DNA from: Phormidium willei BDU 130791
GTDB taxonomy: Bacteria; Cyanobacteriota; Cyanobacteriia; Cyanobacteriales; Geitlerinemataceae
Reading direction: 5' to 3'
Assembly: GCA_001637315.1 (NCBI GenBank)
Contig: LSZA01000030.1
Coordinates: 1-39,493 of the forward strand
DNA length: 39,493 bases
In this document: positions 26,801-33,996 of the stretch, in pieces
Numbering within the stretch: the stretch's first letter is position 1
Layout: each line of letters starts with the position of its first letter
Notes under the pieces: model-generated
The model's input: the letters and a program-made list of their open reading frames with translations, nothing else
What the model was told of the DNA's origin: nothing
Databases searched by the model: none
Position numbers and translations under genes: made by a program

Positions 26801-28850
26801 CGCTGCGATCGCCGAAATTAAAGCCCGCAACGCCGCTGCAAGAGCTTATTTGCCTTTGACCCCCCCGGACTCCTTTTCTGCCCTCCTAGAGAGCCTAAGA
26901 GCGGGGGAACGCTTCGAGGAACTCCAGCCCTCAGACCCGGATCTGTTACGGGAGATTGTCCCCCAACTGCAACAGTCCCTGGAAGTCACCTTTGAACAAA
27001 ATCGCATTGAGACCCCCAGTAAGGGACTTCTCGACCTCAGTTTTAGTCCAGATGGCAGTTTTTTGGTCACAGTGGGGTTAGAAAATACCCTTGATTTCTG
27101 GGGACCCGATGGAACCCGACAACAGCGCCTTGCAGCCCATGACAAAGCGGTCACCAGTTTAAGCATCAGTGCTGATGGACAACGGATTTTGACCGGAAGC
27201 GATGATAAAACCGCTAAACTTTGGACGCATCAGGGGCAGTTATTGCGAGTTCTCGAGAATGGTGATGCCACGGTCACCAGTGTGCAAATCTCCCCCGATG
27301 GCGAAACCTTGGCCATCGCCGATGCTGAGGGTCACGTGAAACTCTGGACGACAGGAGACGACCCTGAACAAGTCATCACGGCCCATCGCAACTGGGTTTT
27401 GGGTCTGAGTTTCCATCCTGATGGGCAACGCTTCGCCACCGCTAGCCGGGATGGTACTGTGAAACTCTGGAATCGGGCCAATGGAACCCTGGCCCAAACC
27501 TTGACGAACCATGACAGTGGCGTGACGAGTTTGGCGTTTAGTCCCGATGGACGTCAACTGGCCACCAGTGATGCCGATGGTAATGTTTGGCTACGACGAG
27601 GGGCAACCTATCAAGAGATTCAACGGCTCCCCTCGGTGAGTGAGAGTCGCATTCTCGATCTGCGGTTTAGTCCAGATGGTCGCTTCATGGCCACGACCAC
27701 CGCTGAGGGAACAGTCTATGTTTGGACGGCTGACGGTCAGTTACTGCAAGCGTTACGAGGTCATCGTGATGCCGTGTGGGGCGCCAGTTTTAGCCCTGAT
27801 GGCACTCAACTGGCCACGGCGAGTTCTGATACCAGTATTCGCTTTTGGCAGCTTCAGCGGGATGTGGAGACGGTGTTGGAGGCGAAGCAGGGAGAGGTTT
27901 GGGCGGTGGGATTTTCCCCCGATGGTCGCCTATTGGCTTCGGCCCATGAAGGGGGAACGGTGCAACTGTGGACTCTCGATGGTCAACGACAGGGAATTCT
28001 GAAGGGCCATGAGGATACGGTTCTCAATGTTAGTTTTAGTCCCAATGGTCGCTTCTTGGTCTCGACGGGGGCTGATGACACGGTGCGGTTATGGCAGGTG
28101 GGCCAAGAGGAGGCGCTGCGGGTTTGGTCTCCGGACCAGGGGGTTCGTACGGCTAGTTTTAGTCCCGATAGTCGTCAGTTACTGACGGCGGGAGATGATG
28201 GCACTGTTGTGATCACTCGGGTGGCCGATGGGGTGCGACAACGGACGATTCAGGCCCATGAGGAGGCGGTGAATAGTGTCGCTTGGTATCCTGATGGGAC
28301 TGGGTTTGTTTCGGCTAGTCGCGATCGCACGCTACGGCGCTGGAGTCGGGATGGCACTCGTCAGGCTACGTTTGCAAGTGGTTCGGGGTCAACGGGTTCG
28401 GTGAATTGGGTCAGTGTCAGTCCTGAGGGGGATTTGATTGCCTCGGCCAGTTCTGATAATCGGGTACGTCTGTGGACGTTTGAGGGGGAGTTGTTGCAGG
28501 TGATGCAAGGTCATACGGGCCGGGTCAATTGGGTGAGTTTTAGCCCGCCGGGACGACCGCTACAATTGGTGTCGGGCAGTGATGATCGTACGGTTCGCCT
28601 TTGGCAGTTGGATGGAACCAATAGGTCGATTTTTGAAGGTCATGGGGACAGTGTGTTGAGTGTGGGGTTTCATCCTCAGCAAGAGTTGTTAGCCTCGGCG
28701 AGTAAAGATGGTACGGTGCGGCTGTGGTTGCTGCCGAGTTTGGGGAATTTACAGACTTTGTTGACCCGAGGCTGTGCTTGGGTTCAGGACTATCTCAAGA
28801 GTTCTGAACCCCTTGAGGCGGGAGAGGGACTATCCTGTCAACGTCGTTGA
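23853..28850 (+). CDS. Membrane-anchored STAND (nSTAND1-like) ATPase with 14 WD40 repeats
   Basis: The 1665-residue multidomain protein is laid out as follows. Residues ~28-175: a domain with FKLMFVRCNYQSLR, VLSLSGLE and LLVWVNDRLLNQLIRLVPDFESW, which looks like an ATPase fold lacking Walker A. Residues ~225-500: helical TPR-like region. Residues ~545-900: STAND ATPase with Walker A GPSGVGKTS (565-573), Walker B VVLIFDQFEEFF (D671) and a C-terminal HDYLVAFI winged-helix segment. A coiled coil (~910-950) and one membrane helix (~953-975) follow. Residues ~1057-1630: 14 WD40 repeats with SFSPDG and VRLW-type signatures, enough for two seven-bladed propellers. Family knowledge: STAND proteins oligomerise on ligand binding, here probably through the propellers. 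A 12-bp TDPE repeat sits at ~25757-25795. The start ATGATG at 23853 has a weak ribosome binding site. Confidence 0.88.
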   Translation: MMQPSLSPSPDGDSRRRCDCPTSPGQTTLDELRFSLEAAEGQFKLMFVRCNYQSLRSQLLETLQATTALQIQTVHIQANACSLFHALYPYRTPHHPAVLSLSGLETANDPDRLLRSANPVREEFRKHFPCPLLVWVNDRLLNQLIRLVPDFESWGITYHIRLSPDQLRQQLRNQSDRLEQKLLQGDGPLAQWHPNATLTQDRDREELRSALKALQQQHQPISPELTARVQVLVGRNAYERPRIPLDTARRHFKSALTYWQQQPQHPDSLQKQALLHLHLGLVALRDHDSRRLDRSHHHSRHTLLDTARQHLQTCVDLFESNQQPDAVAKILPILGETLYRLGEWDSLNQLAHRAIPLHKTHSNLLYLALDYGFLATIASLEQRWYRAQAWADRALQALAQLNIQSPVPLPFQFLISQTIRLLLVKAQQHLDRLHSAQENLDIALGDLPRALQETAHQIDPHCYLRLLDRLRDSYRQHHQYLAAFHIKQRQRSIEQQYGFRAFIGAGQLKPQRQHFPYTPSQSRGLAMTQPGHVAPEILASPRWTDIETIRERLSRPEFKLITLYGPSGVGKTSLIDAGLVPALQQISIGVRTPVPIVVRVYDDGDDSGSRTLCDRARQQLAQYLDLPSPDSTTTDPKTDPETDPETDPYGHLLDVLKFASQRNHFVVLIFDQFEEFFFANTKADQRLPFYDFLNRCFDIFYVKVLLSLREDYIHCLLECDRQLEITGGQHNLLDQDRLYYLSSFSPNDARHLIGHLTETRPHLDLEPALIDAIVEDLANESGDVRPIELQLIGAQLQHHNITHLDQYRQLGPNPKQQLVEDFLEDVIGDCGPENETAARHLLYRLTDKQGHRPIKAYSELDRDFNDSSDALDLILEIFVKSGLVSLLPEAPEPRFQLVHDYLVAFIRLSRERADVQAQVDLQETNLRLSQEKAILKQLTQAQEQQRQTDARMKRFWITGAVVSLLGAAVLGVVANLAIRAQKTAAIAEIKARNAAARAYLPLTPPDSFSALLESLRAGERFEELQPSDPDLLREIVPQLQQSLEVTFEQNRIETPSKGLLDLSFSPDGSFLVTVGLENTLDFWGPDGTRQQRLAAHDKAVTSLSISADGQRILTGSDDKTAKLWTHQGQLLRVLENGDATVTSVQISPDGETLAIADAEGHVKLWTTGDDPEQVITAHRNWVLGLSFHPDGQRFATASRDGTVKLWNRANGTLAQTLTNHDSGVTSLAFSPDGRQLATSDADGNVWLRRGATYQEIQRLPSVSESRILDLRFSPDGRFMATTTAEGTVYVWTADGQLLQALRGHRDAVWGASFSPDGTQLATASSDTSIRFWQLQRDVETVLEAKQGEVWAVGFSPDGRLLASAHEGGTVQLWTLDGQRQGILKGHEDTVLNVSFSPNGRFLVSTGADDTVRLWQVGQEEALRVWSPDQGVRTASFSPDSRQLLTAGDDGTVVITRVADGVRQRTIQAHEEAVNSVAWYPDGTGFVSASRDRTLRRWSRDGTRQATFASGSGSTGSVNWVSVSPEGDLIASASSDNRVRLWTFEGELLQVMQGHTGRVNWVSFSPPGRPLQLVSGSDDRTVRLWQLDGTNRSIFEGHGDSVLSVGFHPQQELLASASKDGTVRLWLLPSLGNLQTLLTRGCAWVQDYLKSSEPLEAGEGLSCQRR
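25757..25795. repeat. In-frame 12-bp repeat in the STAND gene
   Basis: About three copies of a 12-bp unit (consensus GAGACTGACCCT) encode TDPK/TDPE tetrapeptides. They form an acidic loop insertion between Walker A and Walker B of the ATPase domain, a place where length changes are likely to be tolerated. Confidence 0.75.
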
Positions 28851-28861
28851 GGGTCTCAAAC

Positions 28862-28891
28862 GAGTAGAGGATGGCAGAAAAGAGTCTACTC
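28862..28891. terminator. Weak hairpin between convergent STAND and ispE genes
   Basis: A 7-bp stem (GAGTAGA with TCTACTC) closes a 16-base loop 11 bases after the STAND stop. No T-run follows. It may be part of a bidirectional stop region. Confidence 0.3.
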
Positions 28892-28982
28892 TTGAAGAAA
28901 GCGCCAGGGAAGGCTCCCATGGCCCGATGAGCTGCACCCCCCATGACCCAACTGAGTTATTCCCGGTTCCGGTGTTCCCGTC

Positions 28983-29924
28983 TCACCCCCCCACGATTCC
29001 CGTCGGACAAAATTCTGTCACCCACAAGCCTAGGTCTTCGTCCTGAATTTCCCGTTTAACATGGTCACACAGAGCCTGAGCTTGTTCTGGGGTTTCCGTT
29101 AGGGCAAACACCGTTGGCCCAGAACCGGACATCATGGCCCCGAGAACCTCACCATCGGACATGACCTGACGCAAGTTCGCCACCGAGGGAAACTCCGGTA
29201 AGACCACTTTTTCTAAGTCGTTATAGAGCAGACGACCAATTTCGGCTTTATCGTGGTTTAGCAACGCTGACATCATTGGGCCAGCGTGGAGAGAATTGCG
29301 CCGCTGTTCTTGTTCACTCTCACCCGTGGCATAGGTATCAGCAAAGCGTTCCCGGAAGGTTTTATAGGCCCAGGGGGTGGAGACGGCCAAACTGCGATAT
29401 TTGGCTAACACCACTGACAATCCTTCCATACTCGGTAGGGGGGTGATTTCTTCGCCACGACGACTGGCCAGGGCCGTTCCCCCACTGATGCAAAAGGGAA
29501 TATCTGAGCCTAACTGCGCCCCTAATTCCCAGAGTTCGGGTTGGGTTAGACCGAGGTTCCACAGTAAGTTTAAGCCCACGAGAACCGCTGCTGCGTCAGC
29601 TGAACCGCCCGCTAAGCCGGCGGCGATGGGAATCATTTTGTTCAGGCGAATATCGACACCACCGAGGTTATGATGGCTCTCGGGGTATTGCTGAGCCATC
29701 AACTCTGCTGCACGTCGGGCCAGGTTGCTGCGATCGCTCGGGACTCCGGGTGTATTACAGTGGACTCGGAACTGTTCGAGCCCGTTGGCCCGTAACTCCA
29801 GGCGATCGCACAGAGCCACACTCTGCATGACCATGGCCAGCTCGTGATAGCCGTCGGGGCGATCGCCGATAATCTCTAAATGTAGGTTAATCTTGGCAGG
29901 GGCGGACAGGGTGCAACGTTCCAT
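28983..29924 (-). CDS. ispE: 4-diphosphocytidyl-2-C-methyl-D-erythritol kinase
   Basis: A 313-residue cytosolic GHMP kinase that phosphorylates CDP-methylerythritol with ATP in the MEP isoprenoid pathway, which supplies carotenoids, phytol and quinones in cyanobacteria. The expected motifs are present: PAKINLHLEI with the catalytic-type K11, the ATP-binding loop PIAAGLAGGSADA at 99-111, SDIPF with D141, and the C-terminal GAMMSGSGPTVFAL. The length is normal for the family. It is convergent with the WD40-STAND gene and divergent from the lipoprotein gene, with only 73 bases between the two starts, so both promoters must share that gap. No operon partner is seen. Confidence 0.95.
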   Translation of the reverse strand: MERCTLSAPAKINLHLEIIGDRPDGYHELAMVMQSVALCDRLELRANGLEQFRVHCNTPGVPSDRSNLARRAAELMAQQYPESHHNLGGVDIRLNKMIPIAAGLAGGSADAAAVLVGLNLLWNLGLTQPELWELGAQLGSDIPFCISGGTALASRRGEEITPLPSMEGLSVVLAKYRSLAVSTPWAYKTFRERFADTYATGESEQEQRRNSLHAGPMMSALLNHDKAEIGRLLYNDLEKVVLPEFPSVANLRQVMSDGEVLGAMMSGSGPTVFALTETPEQAQALCDHVKREIQDEDLGLWVTEFCPTGIVGG

Positions 29925-29980
29925 GAATTTGGCTCAACGGTGGATAGAACCACAAGTACCATTGATCAAGTTATCCTAGA

Positions 29981-29986
29981 AGGAGG
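29981..29986 (+). promoter_or_regulatory. Strong ribosome binding site of the lipoprotein gene
   Basis: AGGAGG lies 11 bases before ATG 29998. A second purine run GGGGAG (29992-29997) lies 6 bases before ATG 30004. Either start is possible and they differ by two residues. Confidence 0.6.
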
Positions 29987-29997
29987 ATTTTGGGGAG

Positions 29998-31077
29998 ATG
30001 GCCATGCGTCAACATCGATTTACAGCTTTGGGCTTAGCTCTAGCCCTGGTGCTAGGAGCTTGTGGCCCAGACGAACAAGACTTCAGCGCCCCTGACCCCG
30101 ATGAGACTCCGGTGGCTGAACAAGCTCCCACTGATACAACGGCAGATGCACCCGCCAATGGAGAGGAGGACATTCCTGAAGCTGAACCCTTTGAATCCCC
30201 AATTGTGGAAGAAGACGAAGCGACCATGGCGGCTCCCAGCGGCTTAATCTCCTCAACCAACCCCCAAGAGCGCAGCCGTCAAGTTCAACGAAATTTAGAT
30301 GCGGCTCGGGATGACGGGGCTGACCCTTTTGGCATTTTACCCGTAGAAGTGTCTCGCAGTCAGCGACAAGCCGAAACCGTGACCCAACAAGTCACTGAGG
30401 AGCCGGAACCGGGCGCAACCGATACCGGTAACGGAGGGAGAACAGGGAACGGTCAGGGGACACAGAGGACCAACGGGACGAATGGAGGCGCTCCCGGAAC
30501 GCCAACCGCTGGACCGGGTGGACAAACAGTCGATGCGGCGGCGGTGGAACCCCCAGGGCCACCGCTTCCTCCACTCCCCATGCAAACGCTTAATCCATTA
30601 CCAGATTTGCCATTTGAATCTGCGGCCACTCCTCGCTTTGCGCCAGAACCGACACCAGTTCCTCAAGTTCCCCAAACTCCGCCAACTCCCCCCCCACCAA
30701 CGGCGGACACGGCTGAGGCGATCGAAGTCTCGGGGGTGATGCAAATCGGAGATGAGGTGCAGATTATCTTGCGTACTCCCGGTTCAGTGAACAGTCAGTA
30801 TGTTCGCATTGGTCAAAATATCGCCGGAGGACGGGTTGTTGTTAGACGAGTTGAAAATTTAGCCACGGGGTCCCCACTGGTTATCCTCGAAGAAAACGGA
30901 ATTGAGGTCGCCAGAGCCGTTGGAGATGCTCCAGTGACCTCTGTTGGTGACGAGGACAATGGAAATGGTCGCAGTGATTTTATCCGACAGGTTCCATCCT
31001 CTGATCTCTCTTCGGGAACTCGGACTCTTGCGCCACCTCCACAACTGGAGTCTCAATACGTTGTTTCACAGCAGTGA
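29998..31077 (+). CDS. Proline-rich lipoprotein with C-terminal PilP/GspC-like beta domain
   Basis: A 359-residue protein. Residues 1-22 form a lipoprotein signal with lipobox VLGAC (Cys ~22). Residues ~23-110 are acidic and Pro/Ala/Thr-rich, and ~110-240 are disordered, rich in Gly, Pro, Gln and Thr (PPGPPLPPLPMQ, then PQTPPTPPPPTA). A compact region at ~243-310 (ISGVMQIGDEVQIILRTPG pattern, then YVRIGQNIAGGRVVVRRVE and PLVILEENGIEVARAVG) is beta-rich and resembles, by eye only, the PilP/GspC homology-region fold of type IV pilus or type II secretion proteins. I do not recognise a named family. A MORN-repeat exported protein begins 31 bases downstream, so the two are probably co-transcribed. 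Confidence 0.72.
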   Translation: MAMRQHRFTALGLALALVLGACGPDEQDFSAPDPDETPVAEQAPTDTTADAPANGEEDIPEAEPFESPIVEEDEATMAAPSGLISSTNPQERSRQVQRNLDAARDDGADPFGILPVEVSRSQRQAETVTQQVTEEPEPGATDTGNGGRTGNGQGTQRTNGTNGGAPGTPTAGPGGQTVDAAAVEPPGPPLPPLPMQTLNPLPDLPFESAATPRFAPEPTPVPQVPQTPPTPPPPTADTAEAIEVSGVMQIGDEVQIILRTPGSVNSQYVRIGQNIAGGRVVVRRVENLATGSPLVILEENGIEVARAVGDAPVTSVGDEDNGNGRSDFIRQVPSSDLSSGTRTLAPPPQLESQYVVSQQ

Positions 31078-31108
31078 TGTTTGCAACTTGGTCACGTTGG
31101 TTAACAGT

Positions 31109-31936
31109 ATGAAAAAGAATCTCGGCATCCTATTTTTAACGCTACTGGGAACACAGGTGAGCCTGTTGAACCTCGCAAGACCTGTCACGGCTCAAGAGCG
31201 CGGCGAGGATGGGTTGCTTTTGATTTGTGAAAATCGGGTCATCAATGGTTGGGACCGATGCACCACTGATAACGGTGCTCGCTACGCCGGTTTTCTCAGG
31301 AATGGAGTTCCTCATGGTCGAGGTGTTTTTGTCTCGGACAACAACAACCGTTATGAGGGAGAGTGGCGCAATGGGGTTCCTCATGGTCAAGGTCGTTTTG
31401 TCTTTGCTGATGATTCTCGCTATGAGGGAACTTGGGAGAATGGCAAAATTGTCTTTGGGTCGGTCTTTTATACCGACGGGAGCCGATATCAAGGGGAGTT
31501 TGCTGATGTTCGTCGGATTGAGGTCGAAACGGGGTCAGCAACTGTGACGGAAACTAATCCGCTGGGTCAAACGATTACCCGAAATGAGGAGAGTGTGGTG
31601 ATCAATATACGGGAAATTTTAAGCCGTCAACCTCAAGGTCGTGGCAGTTTAGTGTTTCAAAATGGCAATCGCTATGAGGGTGACTTTTTCGCGGGACATC
31701 CCTATGGCCAGGGAACGTTTACTTTCTCGACTGGCGATCGCTGTCAAGGCTTTTTCTTGAACCGTCAGTTTGATGCCAATAATGCCACCTGTACTTATAA
31801 TAATGGCGCTCGCTACCGGGGAGAACTCCGCCAGGCACGACCTCATGGCACAGGAACGATGTTCTTAACGGATGGTACAACCTTCGAGGGAGCGTTCCGG
31901 GACGGTCAACCGGTCAGTTTCAGCGGTTATAACTAA
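31109..31936 (+). CDS. Exported MORN-repeat protein
   Basis: A 275-residue protein with a signal peptide (MKKNLGILFLTLLGTQVSLLNL, then ARPVTAQ). About eight MORN repeats follow, with YEGEW-NG-HGQG-type signatures: YAGFLRNGVPHGRGVF, YEGEWRNGVPHGQGRF, YEGTWENG, YQGEF, YEGDFFAGHPYGQGTF, CQGFF, YRGELRQARPHGTGTM and FEGAFRDG. An interruption of about 50 residues after the fourth repeat (VETGSATVTETNPLGQ region) splits them into two blocks. MORN repeats form extended beta-hairpin rods and bind proteins or lipids; the partner is unknown. ATG 31109 was preferred to an upstream alternative start at 30944 because the latter overlaps the lipoprotein gene by 134 bases and only the shorter form starts with a signal peptide. 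It ends convergently with folE. Confidence 0.85.
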   Translation: MKKNLGILFLTLLGTQVSLLNLARPVTAQERGEDGLLLICENRVINGWDRCTTDNGARYAGFLRNGVPHGRGVFVSDNNNRYEGEWRNGVPHGQGRFVFADDSRYEGTWENGKIVFGSVFYTDGSRYQGEFADVRRIEVETGSATVTETNPLGQTITRNEESVVINIREILSRQPQGRGSLVFQNGNRYEGDFFAGHPYGQGTFTFSTGDRCQGFFLNRQFDANNATCTYNNGARYRGELRQARPHGTGTMFLTDGTTFEGAFRDGQPVSFSGYN

Positions 31937-31980
31937 TTCCTCTCTCGCTTCGGGTTAAGCCAAGCTGACCTCGCCCGTTT

Positions 31981-32011
31981 CCCCCTCTCCCGACGAGTTG
32001 GAGAGAGGGGG
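31981..32011. terminator. Bidirectional hairpin between MORN gene and folE
   Basis: CCCCCTCTC (31981-31989) pairs perfectly with GAGAGGGGG (32003-32011) across a 13-base loop, in the gap between two converging genes. There is no long T-run on either strand. Confidence 0.55.
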
Positions 32012-32028
32012 AAGAACTGAGGTTATAT

Positions 32029-32679
32029 TTAGTGGAACTGAGGACTGTGACGAATTAAGCCCATGAACTCTTGGCGAGTCCGCGCATCATCGGCAAACAC
32101 GCCTCGCATGGCGCTGGTGGTCGTCCAGGAACCGGGTTTTTGCACCCCACGCATGACCATGCACATATGGGTGGCTTCGATGACTACGGCCACGCCCTGA
32201 GGTTTGAGAACCTCTTGTAAGGCGTCGGCGATTTGTCCCGTCAGACGCTCTTGAACCTGGAGACGACGGGCAAACATTTCACAAATGCGGGCAATTTTAG
32301 ACAGGCCAATCACTTTCCCGTTGGGGATGTAGGCGACATGAGCATGGCCGATAATCGGCAACATATGATGTTCACAGGTGCTAAATAACGTGATGTCGCG
32401 CACCAAAACCATCTCATGGGAGTTTTCATTGAAGATGGCCCCATTGAGCAGTTCTTCGAGGGATTGGTCGTAGCCAGAGGTGAGGAATTGCCAGGCTTTG
32501 CTGACTCGTTTGGGGGTATCTCGCAGTCCTTCGCGATCGGGATCTTCTCCGAGTTCTGTTAGCAGGGTGCGGATTGAGTGACGCATTTCCTGGTCGGAAA
32601 CGGTTACATGTCCGTTGGTTTCGAGTTGTTTTTCAAGTCGATCTGTACCGATGAGTTCAGAGGAATTCGATAGTGTCAT
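32029..32679 (-). CDS. folE: GTP cyclohydrolase I
   Basis: A 216-residue cytosolic enzyme that converts GTP to 7,8-dihydroneopterin triphosphate, the first step of tetrahydrofolate and, with QueD, of queuosine precursors and pterins. Zinc ligands are visible at C102 and H105 (TCEHHMLP) and C173 (HMCMVMRG). Other family motifs are [37 protein letters not shown], a [16 protein letters not shown] helix and [12 protein letters not shown]. The N-terminal 30 residues are variable, as usual. It is transcribed away from a 600-base gene-free region. A queD-like gene lies about 1.8 kb away on the same strand, separated by sufE. Confidence 0.95.
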   Translation of the reverse strand: MTLSNSSELIGTDRLEKQLETNGHVTVSDQEMRHSIRTLLTELGEDPDREGLRDTPKRVSKAWQFLTSGYDQSLEELLNGAIFNENSHEMVLVRDITLFSTCEHHMLPIIGHAHVAYIPNGKVIGLSKIARICEMFARRLQVQERLTGQIADALQEVLKPQGVAVVIEATHMCMVMRGVQKPGSWTTTSAMRGVFADDARTRQEFMGLIRHSPQFH

Positions 32680-33291
32680 TAGGCTGTTGAAAATCAGTAT
32701 CTGTGAGGAAATCGGACGTTAGATTCGGTCTGAGCAAGGCGGCAAAAAAAAGCATTGCTGAGTTGGGCAGTTGACTAACTGCTGTTGAATCTAGGAAACA
32801 TAGATGTTTCTCCAAAAACGCGAGTGAATTCGCAACGAAAATCAACCATCAATGGTCAAGTTAGAGGCTCACAACCCTGATGTAGCAGGGCGCGGAACTA
32901 TTTTTGTTAACTGAGTTTCTTGAAAAAATGCCACTTGCTCTGAATACCGCATCGGACTGGCGATCGCTTGAGACTCGATAAAGTTGGCTAGAGAGATCGA
33001 GTGCGATCGCAAACAAAGGAGACGGTTTTGAAAGCATGGGCAAAGGCAATAGCTATCCCAATTTTGCTAGAGTTCCCGAGGGTTTAGGTTAGATTGGCTG
33101 AAGTTGCCGTGGCGCATCAAAACCCAATTTTGAAAACCCATGACAACCGCACAGAATCGTAAATCACCTTCACGATTCTAACATCTTTTTCAGGCGATCG
33201 CCGAGATTTTGACGAATATCTTTAATTTTTCGTCAATCTGAAACTCACAGACAACTCACAGACAACTCATAGACAACTGATCAACCAAGAC
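32680..33291. other. Gene-free region between folE and sufE
   Basis: No ORF here has convincing coding character; the two 62-codon minus-strand frames (32657-32845 and 32861-33049) lack recognisable motifs. The region contains a small perfect dyad GCAGTT-GACT-AACTGC (32767-32782), GCGATCGC-type sites, an AT-rich part (~33170-33235) and three 11-bp repeats at 33243-33275. It is unusually long for this window and must hold the folE promoter. Confidence 0.6.
33243..33275. repeat. Three 11-bp tandem repeats after sufE
   Basis: Two copies of ACTCACAGACA and one ACTCATAGACA lie in a row, 16 bases beyond the sufE stop. Confidence 0.8.
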
Positions 33292-33765
33292 TTAGGTGGC
33301 TTCAATACTTTTAATATCAGCCGCCTCAAGACCACCCTCACCCGCTGCCAAGACTAAGGCCTTTTGTTTCATCGTTTTGAAAATGTTATAAAAGCCATTG
33401 GCACGAGAGGGGGTTAAACTCGCCTGTAACCCGGTCTCCTGAATAAAATCCGGGGCCAGTTTGACAATTTCTTCAGGGTTTAAGCCTTCCGTCCCCCGAA
33501 TCAGGAACGCCAGCAGTCCCTTGGTCAGTTGAGCATCCGAATCCCCGTTAAAGCAAACCTTTCCGGCATCATCAAGCCGTGCCGTGACATAAACTTGAGA
33601 GACACAGCCCTGAACCTTATTTTCAGGGATTTTCTCGGCTTCAGGCATCTCAGGCAGCTTTTTCGCCAACCAGAGCAGTTGCTCATAACGCCGTTTCGGG
33701 TCAGAGGCGCGCTGGAAGCGTCGAACCATCTTGTCAAGTTCTGGGGGAAGTTGAGAAGTCGTCAT
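33292..33765 (-). CDS. sufE: SufE-family cysteine desulfurase-activating sulfur acceptor
   Basis: A 157-residue cytosolic protein that takes persulfide sulfur from the SufS cysteine desulfurase and passes it to the SufBCD scaffold for Fe-S cluster assembly. The conserved acceptor cysteine is C54 in VQGCVSQVYV. The flanking family pattern is present: RYEQLLWLAKKLPEMP, KIPENKVQGC, LTKGLLAFLI and LTPSRANGFYNIFKTM. ATG 33765 was chosen; the frame opens at a TTG two codons earlier, which lies within the first copy of a 14-bp repeat. The leader immediately upstream consists of six copies of that repeat. No sufBCDS genes are near, as expected for cyanobacteria where sufE is separate. Confidence 0.92.
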   Translation of the reverse strand: MTTSQLPPELDKMVRRFQRASDPKRRYEQLLWLAKKLPEMPEAEKIPENKVQGCVSQVYVTARLDDAGKVCFNGDSDAQLTKGLLAFLIRGTEGLNPEEIVKLAPDFIQETGLQASLTPSRANGFYNIFKTMKQKALVLAAGEGGLEAADIKSIEAT

Positions 33766-33766
33766 C

Positions 33767-33850
33767 GTCAAATCTTCGGGGTCAAATCTTCGAGGTCAAA
33801 TCTTCGAGGTCAAGTCTTCGGGGTCAAGTCTTCGGGGTCAAATCTTCGAG
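33767..33850. repeat. Six tandem 14-bp repeats abutting the sufE start codon
   Basis: Units start at 33767, 33781, 33795, 33809, 33823 and 33837 with consensus GTCAARTCTTCGRG. The only differences are A/G at positions 6 and 13. The array begins one base upstream of the sufE ATG. Read in the sufE direction each junction gives TTGACC or TTGACG, resembling a -35 hexamer. Confidence 0.95.
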
Positions 33851-33996
33851 GAGGCTCTTGGCGGTCGGGTGTGAACACAGAGGTCAAGCCTCGGGGCGGG
33901 AGCTGTAACATCTCATACCCTCTTCAGTTCAAACCGCTTGAAACCGCTTGAAACCGCCCACCCCTGTCTAATAGAGTCGAGTCAGGACTCGAACCC

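Noticed and set aside
30944-31108. Upstream in-frame extension of the MORN protein
   Set aside because: It overlaps the lipoprotein gene by 134 bases and would bury the signal peptide that starts at 31109.
32861-33049. 62-codon minus-strand ORF between folE and sufE
   Set aside because: No ribosome binding site, no motif and no coding-like composition.
33767-33850. Possible CRISPR array
   Set aside because: The 14-bp units are directly tandem with no spacers, and no cas genes are present.
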